Shown: piece after piece, positions 25,654 to 27,674 of the stretch
Layout: each line of letters begins with the position of its first letter
Position numbering within the stretch: the first letter of the stretch is position 1
Assembly: GCA_030618905.1 (NCBI GenBank)
Contig: JAUXCL010000010.1
Location: 1-27,674, forward strand
Origin: Bacteroidales bacterium
GTDB lineage: Bacteria > Bacteroidota > Bacteroidia > Bacteroidales > B18-G4
Length of the DNA stretch: 27,674 nucleotides
Reading direction: 5' to 3'
Notes under the pieces: generated by a model
What the model saw: the letters and a program-made list of their open reading frames with translations, nothing else
Database searches by the model: none
What the model was told of the DNA's origin: nothing
Program-made: the position numbers and the translations under genes

Positions 25654-25919
25654 GGGGTAAAAATACGGATAATATTGAGAAAAAAAGCTCAGTATTTAAT
25701 TGTAAACTATATCTGCACTTTTAAAAAGTATAGCATCGAGCCTGTACCACGCATAACTAATCCTGGTTCTCGCGGTCATTGCCTGGGGAAGTCAAACGTA
25801 AGGAGATATAGAATACCCTTGCCGAAAATCATGCTGTTGAATAAATTTTATTGATACATTTTGTAAGGAAATAACATTTCCACAGACTAATAAACCAAAT
25901 GAATTAAAAACTTATAAAA
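25654..25919. other. 266-base intergenic region with possible small RNA
   Basis: The region is AT-rich with no convincing protein gene; the frame at 25639-25854 has no recognisable protein features. It contains a 41-base segment (25706-25746) matching 33 of 41 positions at 21473-21513. It also contains a foldable segment (25729-25837) and a loose TACATTTTG promoter-like motif (25855-25863) ahead of DoxX. Confidence 0.6.
25729..25837 (+). ncRNA. Candidate structured small RNA
   Basis: ATAGCAT (25729-25735) can pair with ATGCTGT (25831-25837) in a closing stem with one G-U pair. Inside, CGAGCC (25736-25741) can pair with GGTTCTCG (25762-25769), leaving TT bulged. A second arm can be drawn between CGG (25770-25772) and CCG (25822-25824). 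A TATATCTG -7-like element (25707-25714) lies just upstream and AATAAATTTTATT follows. About 110 nt would fit a 6S-like RNA, but I cannot confirm any family. Confidence 0.3.
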
Positions 25920-26360
25920 ATGAAAATTATTCAAACATATCAACATATAAGCGAACGATTGTCTAAATTAAAAGACATTCCCTTATTATTTCTCAGGTTG
26001 ATCCTGGCTTACGGATTTTATATGCCGGCCATGATGAAATGGGGAAACATAAGCGGTATAGCCGAATGGTTTGGAAGCATGGGTATTCCGTTTCCTGCAC
26101 TGAACGCCTATATGGTAGCTACGACAGAAATGGGAGCTGTTATCTTATTACCACTGGGTTTGGCAACAAGACTTATTTCCATTCCTTTAATGATAACAAT
26201 GTTAGTAGCCATAGCGACAGTACACCTGGGCAATGGATTTGAGGCCAGCAGCAATGGCTTTGAAATTCCCTTTTATTATTTTCTTATGCTTTTTACCCTT
26301 TTGGTGAACGGAGCAGGAAAATTCAGTTTAGATCATTTAATTTCAAGGAGGATAAAATAA
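25920..26360 (+). CDS. DoxX-family membrane protein
   Basis: The protein has 146 residues with four hydrophobic segments: about 22-40 (IPLLFLRLILAYGFYMPAM), 63-80 (AYMVATTEMGAVILLPLG), 85-105 (TRLISIPLMITMLVAIATVHLG) and 117-135. RLILAYGFYMPAMMKW is the typical DoxX opening. Such proteins occur with redox and sulfur or organic-acid metabolism genes, and their activity is mostly undefined. No Shine-Dalgarno is visible. The TAA stop overlaps the next ATG by one base (TAATG), giving translational coupling to the broken gene that follows. Confidence 0.85.
   Translation: MKIIQTYQHISERLSKLKDIPLLFLRLILAYGFYMPAMMKWGNISGIAEWFGSMGIPFPALNAYMVATTEMGAVILLPLGLATRLISIPLMITMLVAIATVHLGNGFEASSNGFEIPFYYFLMLFTLLVNGAGKFSLDHLISRRIK
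26345..26351 (+). promoter_or_regulatory. Strong Shine-Dalgarno AAGGAGG before the broken gene
   Basis: AAGGAGG lies 8 bases before the ATG at 26360, inside the last codons of DoxX. Such strong sites are absent from the core genes of the window. Confidence 0.7.
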
Positions 26361-26648
26361 TGAAAACTTTTATTACACTATTTTTAAGCTTACTACTCGC
26401 AGTTTCTGTATCACAGGCTCAAGTTGTAGTAACATCAACAGATAATTTCAGCACACGCGATCAGATGCTGCTTGCCAACCAGATGCCGCCATTATTTATA
26501 CACGCTTTTTCAAAAAAGTTGCCAATGCCAGGGAAAACGCTACCATAAATATTAATCTTGAAAGAGCATCAAATGTCCAGGTATCTACCACGTCCGTATT
26601 ATTGTTGGAGGATCAGATGTAAACACTAAAAAAGTAGTTATCCTTTAG
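26360..26648 (+). pseudogene. Decayed T9SS-type secreted protein gene
   Basis: The gene starts at 26360 behind a textbook Shine-Dalgarno AAGGAGG (26345-26351), with a clear signal peptide (MKTFITLFLSLLLAVSVSQAQ). It is then broken. The first frame stops at 26548. A second frame from about 26497 reads YTRFFKKVANARENATININ then LERASNVQV. A third frame from 26577 reads PGIYHVRIIVGGSDVNTKKV plus VIL and a stop at 26648. The last two look like the beginning and end of a T9SS type A sorting domain, so two frameshifts plus a likely internal deletion left only the ends of a secreted protein. The first slip may be in T5-C-A6 at 26506-26517. The original function cannot be read. Confidence 0.6.
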
Positions 26649-26708
26649 TAAAAACTGTTTTCTGGGCTGCCGGTGTTAAAACCAATTCAGAAAATTTTTT
26701 CATTTTTT

Positions 26709-26740
26709 CTTGCATTATGCACATAAGTGCATTATCTTTG
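26709..26740 (+). promoter_or_regulatory. DUF134 promoter with palindromic operator between -33 and -7
   Basis: CTTG (26709-26712), a 20-base spacer and TATCTTTG (26733-26740, exact TAnnTTTG) form a good Bacteroidota promoter. The spacer holds the perfect palindrome ATGCAC-ATAA-GTGCAT (26717-26732), and TGCAT-T-ATGCA (26711-26721) is a second, overlapping palindrome. A protein bound here would block polymerase. The gene starts at 26768, about 20 nt after the expected transcription start. Confidence 0.6.
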
Positions 26741-26767
26741 CTGCGTATTATTAAAACAATAATCCGT

Positions 26768-27238
26768 ATGCCCCGACCAAAGAGCAATAGAATTGTTTAC
26801 GAACCACCACTTTATACAGAGTTTAAACCCGTTGGGGCCAGGGGAAGGTCCCTGGCACAAATATTACTCTCCATTGACGAGTTTGAAGCTGTTCGTTTAG
26901 CTGATTATGTTGGTTTATCGCATGAGGAGGCAGCTGATGAAATGGAAATCTCACGCTCTACATTTAGCCGGTTGATTGACAAAGCAAGAAGGAAAATTGC
27001 AGAATTTTTTTTCCAGGGAAAATTGCTCACAATAAATGGGGGTAACGTGCATTTTCGAAATAATATTATCCGGTGCATGGATTGCGGGTATATGTTCAAA
27101 ATAAATATTGATTCTACAATGATAGAATGTCCGGAATGCCAATCAAAAAACCTGTTTAACCATGCAGGGGGTTTTGGACACGGAAATTGTTGCAAAGATA
27201 AAACCACAAAAAAAGGAGGTAATTATGCCAAGAGGTGA
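26768..27238 (+). CDS. DUF134 (UPF0251) family DNA-binding protein
   Basis: The protein has 156 residues from MPRPKSNR, the canonical start of the family; an upstream ATG at 26717 in the same frame lies inside the promoter and is rejected. A sigma-70 region-4-like helix-turn-helix spans about 38-85 (LSIDEFEAVRLADYVGLSHE, then SRSTFSRLIDKARRKI). A zinc-ribbon-like C-terminus has Cys103/Cys106 and Cys121/Cys124 (CMDC, CPEC) and ends in HGNCC and a basic tail. It is probably a transcription regulator, perhaps metal- or redox-sensing. It overlaps the DUF5320 gene by 14 bases. The palindrome in its own promoter suggests autoregulation. Confidence 0.88.
   Translation: MPRPKSNRIVYEPPLYTEFKPVGARGRSLAQILLSIDEFEAVRLADYVGLSHEEAADEMEISRSTFSRLIDKARRKIAEFFFQGKLLTINGGNVHFRNNIIRCMDCGYMFKINIDSTMIECPECQSKNLFNHAGGFGHGNCCKDKTTKKGGNYAKR
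27212..27220 (+). promoter_or_regulatory. Perfect Shine-Dalgarno AAAGGAGGT for the DUF5320 gene
   Basis: The sequence lies 4 bases before the ATG at 27225 and decides that start over in-frame upstream codons. It sits within the 3' end of the DUF134 gene. Confidence 0.8.
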
Positions 27239-27545
27239 CAGAACAGGACCACAAGGTGAGGGTCCGATGACAGGAAGACGTTTAGGAGATTGCACTGGAA
27301 ATGATCAACCGGGATTTAACTTCACGCCCGGGGGCTATGGCTATGGGTATGGCAGAGGAAACAGATGGGGCGGGGGAAGAGGAAGAGGAATGGGATACCG
27401 TTTTGGTCAAAAATACGGCCGATTTACAGATGAAACAATCCCTAATGTTTCAGAAGAAACACTTATGGAAAATGAGGTGAGAATTCTGAAGGAACAATTA
27501 GCGTCTGTTGAAAAACAGCTCTCTGAAATAAAAAAAGGGAAGTGA
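27225..27545 (+). CDS. DUF5320-family glycine-rich small protein
   Basis: The protein has 106 residues. It begins MPRGDRTGPQGEGPMTGRR, the recognisable opening of this family, followed by DCTGNDQPG, a Gly/Tyr/Arg-rich low-complexity stretch (GGYGYGYGRGNRWGGGRGRG) and a short C-terminal coiled coil (about 78-104, LMENEVRILKEQLASVEKQL). In other genomes such proteins sit beside DUF134 and NifX/NifB-like iron-molybdenum cofactor proteins. None of those is in the remaining 129 bases here. Function unknown; co-expressed and translationally coupled to DUF134. Confidence 0.85.
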   Translation: MPRGDRTGPQGEGPMTGRRLGDCTGNDQPGFNFTPGGYGYGYGRGNRWGGGRGRGMGYRFGQKYGRFTDETIPNVSEETLMENEVRILKEQLASVEKQLSEIKKGK

Positions 27546-27582
27546 TTTGGATTAGAGGTTGTTTCAAAACATCACTATTTCA

Positions 27583-27668
27583 GTAATTTCGATCGTCCGT
27601 CTGACCGACATTAGTCGGGCAGGGAGGGAATGGAGATTTCTTCCCGCAATAGCGGGACTCGAAATGAC
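27583..27668. repeat. Palindromic dispersed-type repeat element of about 86 bases
   Basis: The ends GTAATTTCGA (27583-27592) and TCGAAATGAC (27659-27668) are inverted copies with one mismatch. Inside are two hairpins: CTGACCGAC (27601-27609) with GTCGGGCAG (27614-27622), one mismatch, and CCCGC (27643-27647) with GCGGG (27652-27656). The form is like small non-coding repeats scattered between Bacteroidota genes. It lies 37 bases after the DUF5320 stop. Confidence 0.65.
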
Positions 27669-27674
27669 TAATAA

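Noticed and set aside
25639..25854. 71-codon open frame between SCP2-like and DoxX genes
   Set aside because: It overlaps the SCP2 start, has no recognisable domain or ribosome-binding site, and spans the promoter-like and foldable RNA segment.
26717..26767. Upstream in-frame ATG extending DUF134 by 17 residues
   Set aside because: The ATG is part of the palindrome and precedes the -7 element; the family start MPRPKS is at 26768.

Overview
The window looks like a chromosomal segment of a member of the Bacteroidota (Bacteroidetes), probably an environmental one related to Bacteroidales/Marinilabiliales. Several signs agree. Four secreted proteins or remnants end in type IX secretion (T9SS) sorting domains. 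There is a large TonB-dependent receptor with an N-terminal carboxypeptidase-like domain. Most genes lack Shine-Dalgarno sequences. Several upstream regions carry the Bacteroidota promoter form TTTG-N~20-TAnnTTTG. No rRNA, tRNA, CRISPR array, insertion sequence or prophage gene was seen.

Layout. 1-1805: end of a D-2-hydroxyacid dehydrogenase and a PPi-type phosphofructokinase, closed by a strong terminator. 1912-4257: a secreted lamin-tail-domain (LTD)/T9SS protein and a tiny membrane protein resembling PID-CTERM sorting-signal proteins; the latter's 3' end overlaps that of a convergent aspartate kinase (to 5544). 5623-8997: mfd, divergent from aspartate kinase with almost abutting promoters. 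9083-14975: a tight three-gene operon (LTD/T9SS protein, TonB-dependent receptor, secreted endonuclease I-family T9SS nuclease), proposed here to work on extracellular nucleic acid. 15080-17647: polyprenol-phosphate mannosyltransferase-like GT2, dihydroorotase, MORN/YwqK-type lipoprotein. 17648-21360 (minus strand): era, der, an Hsp15-like S4 protein and an endonuclease/exonuclease/phosphatase-family lipoprotein. 21542-22921: B12-binding radical SAM protein. 22970-25653 (minus strand): SCP2-like protein, sulfotransferase and DUF1214 protein, a compact set suggestive of lipid handling and sulfation.

The last ~2 kb (25.65-27.67 kb) is different in character. It has a possible small RNA, a DoxX membrane protein, a decayed T9SS-type secreted protein gene, then DUF134 (UPF0251) and DUF5320 genes. 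Two of these genes have textbook Shine-Dalgarno sites, unlike the rest. The DUF134 gene has a palindromic candidate operator lying between its -33 and -7 elements, suggesting autoregulation. The window ends in a palindromic dispersed-type repeat.

The best candidates for new biology are the LTD/TonB/nuclease operon, the SCP2-sulfotransferase-DUF1214 operon, the DUF134-DUF5320 unit with its operator, the PID-CTERM-like peptide, and a 41-bp promoter/leader sequence shared by two distant intergenic regions. All assignments come from reading the sequence; no search was run.
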